Source: an uncultured Pirellulaceae bacterium
GTDB taxonomy: Bacteria; Planctomycetota; Planctomycetia; Pirellulales; Pirellulaceae
DNA: 64,000 nucleotides
NCBI GenBank assembly: GCA_938083195.1
Contig: CALKCK010000015.1
Location: 62,001 to 126,000, forward strand
Reading direction: 5' to 3'
Made by a program: the position numbers and the translations under genes. Positions within the stretch are counted from its first letter, which is position 1. Each line of letters opens with the position of its first letter. The notes below the pieces were generated by a model. That model did no database searches, was not told the origin of the DNA, and saw only the letters and a program-made list of their open reading frames with translations. Positions 63,148 to 64,000 of this stretch are shown here, piece after piece.

Positions 63148-63708
63148 ATGAACCAACCTAACAACAAAAAACCAGAGCCACTATCGTTCGATTCGGAATC
63201 CAAAGATCTGAATTGGCTTGCGTTCTGCTATATAGCAGATGAACTGGACCAGACTGAGCGAATGGCATTTGAATCCCGACTGTTGGAATGCGAAGATGCC
63301 CGCGAAGCAGTGGTCGATGCCGTGAGAGACTCACAGACTCTATACGGCACATTGCAATCAGAATCTCAACCGCTTGCCCACGGGGTGAACTTGGCTGCCC
63401 CTAAACGAGCAACCCAAACACTCCGCTGGACTGCAACGCTTGTTGCAACCGCAGCTGCCGTATTACTTGCAGTGAATAGCTGGTCCTTCATCTTCCCTCC
63501 CAACACTCCGGTAGTTGCTGCTGATTCTGACGGCCTTGCTGCTGCCTGGGTTGAAACACTTATTACGATGAGTGACGCAGAGCTTGATGAATTCATCAAC
63601 GAGGAATTCCCACAAACAGAAGTGGTCACCGATGAATTAGATGACTGGATGTTCGTAGCCCTTTCAGAGGCCGATTCCAAAGAGGGCGTTGAGGGGGAAG
63701 CACATTAA
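63148..63708 (+). CDS. Anti-sigma-factor-like membrane protein
   Basis: 186 residues. The cytoplasmic N-terminal part (LNWLAFCYIADELDQTERMAFESRLLECEDAREAVVDAVRD) is like planctomycete anti-sigma domains, but the zinc-binding HxxxCxxC motif is absent. A transmembrane helix follows (WTATLVATAAAVLLAVNSWSFIF, about 90-112) and a mostly acidic C-terminal end. It likely holds the adjacent ECF sigma factor at the membrane. The last bases overlap the next gene by 20. Confidence 0.82.
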   Translation: MNQPNNKKPEPLSFDSESKDLNWLAFCYIADELDQTERMAFESRLLECEDAREAVVDAVRDSQTLYGTLQSESQPLAHGVNLAAPKRATQTLRWTATLVATAAAVLLAVNSWSFIFPPNTPVVAADSDGLAAAWVETLITMSDAELDEFINEEFPQTEVVTDELDDWMFVALSEADSKEGVEGEAH

Positions 63709-64000
63709 AACCGCCCTAACTACTCTGGTTCTTTCTATTCTGTTGCCGCTGATTGCAATCGGTACTGGGTTCGCGCAAACCACCGCCAAAGCCTCCCCCA
63801 ACAAGACTCTGCCGGGCAAAGCAAAACCGCCAGTCGCTTCCAAAAGCTCAGTTCAGCAAACGTCCCCAAAAGCTAAAACAGCCACAACCGGCCAAACAGC
63901 TTTACCCGACAAAAAGAAAACTGGGAATGTTTCTACAGCTAGACGTGCTGAGTTGCTGAAATTCTGCGAAGAGCATCACAAAGAGCTTCTCCCGCTACTT
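63689..64000 (+). CDS. Secreted protein, partial, third gene of the sigma operon
   Basis: Open frame from TTG 63689 to the window end without stop (104 codons), overlapping the anti-sigma gene by 20 bases in another frame. Basic start (RGKHIKTAL), hydrophobic core (TTLVLSILLPLIAIGTGFA) and likely cleavage after FAQ, then a Lys/Pro/Ser/Thr/Gln-rich linker and the beginning of a helical domain (RRAELLKFCEEHHKELLPLL). The clear signal peptide and uninterrupted frame support it over the alternative short frame at 63753. Function not visible from the fragment. Confidence 0.7.
   Translation, partial: MRGKHIKTALTTLVLSILLPLIAIGTGFAQTTAKASPNKTLPGKAKPPVASKSSVQQTSPKAKTATTGQTALPDKKKTGNVSTARRAELLKFCEEHHKELLPLL

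Noticed and set aside
63753..63959. 68-codon Lys/Pro/Gln-rich frame at the right edge
   Set aside because: It is the shifted reading of the Ala/Lys/Pro linker in the secreted-protein gene that starts at 63689.
1..64000. tRNA, rRNA, CRISPR arrays, insertion sequences
   Set aside because: No cloverleaf-like or conserved RNA sequence, no regularly spaced long repeats, and no transposase or terminal inverted repeats were recognised when reading both strands.

Overview
The window looks like one contiguous stretch of a Planctomycetota chromosome, probably Pirellulales. This is inferred from several signs: a giant fused CcsB-CcsA cytochrome c synthase, an operon of secreted TPR proteins with ExbB/ExbD/ExbD, a PEP-CTERM protein, a YS-type haem-copper oxidase cluster, many secreted hypothetical proteins, frequent TTG/GTG starts with weak Shine-Dalgarno sequences, and moderate GC. 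I see no rRNA, tRNA, CRISPR array, insertion sequence or prophage block. The last gene runs off the right edge.

Layout. 1-2.4 kb: a conserved hypothetical gene and fumarylacetoacetase. 2.9-9.0 kb: a lipoprotein with a mirrored internal duplication, the 1297-residue CcsBA, and a convergent anchored hypothetical. 9.2-14.8 kb: chorismate synthase, an SLC10A7-like transporter, the prfA-prmC pair and a Xer recombinase. 14.9-21.1 kb: a leftward operon of two TPR proteins, ExbB and two ExbD. 21.6-24.6 kb: two overlapping membrane-anchored proteins sharing a repeated module. 24.9 kb: malate dehydrogenase. 26.1-33.5 kb: an esterase-fold protein without a catalytic triad, a degenerate GHKL ATPase-like protein, then fliF-fliO-fliP-fliQ-fliR-flhB, where FlhB lacks its whole autocleavage domain and FliQ is twice the usual length. 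33.6-39.2 kb: sulfotransferase, SNF2-type ATPase, small hypotheticals and an alpha/beta hydrolase. 39.3-48.6 kb: a leftward aa3-type oxidase operon (small lipoprotein, dihaem cytochrome c, CoxII, CoxI, CtaB, CoxIII with a large coiled-coil insertion, CoxIV, tandem SCO, DUF420, small CxxC protein). 48.8-64 kb: cupredoxin-like protein, purD, GH108 endolysin-like protein, NYN protein, PEP-CTERM protein, pyruvate kinase, hypotheticals, TPR lipoprotein, two CorC/CNNM-type proteins, an ABC-2 permease, and an ECF sigma / anti-sigma / secreted protein operon cut by the window end.

How the genes fit together. CcsBA attaches haem to c-type cytochromes such as the dihaem lipoprotein that heads the oxidase operon. 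SCO, CtaB and DUF420 are expected to assemble the oxidase. FliF and FliO-P-Q-R-FlhB form the basal MS ring and export gate of a flagellum whose other parts must lie elsewhere. The strongest anomalies are in this flagellar block: a truncated substrate-specificity switch protein, an extended FliQ, and two catalytically degraded proteins immediately upstream. A window-wide pattern of 12-21 bp tandem duplications, in and between genes, also stands out.
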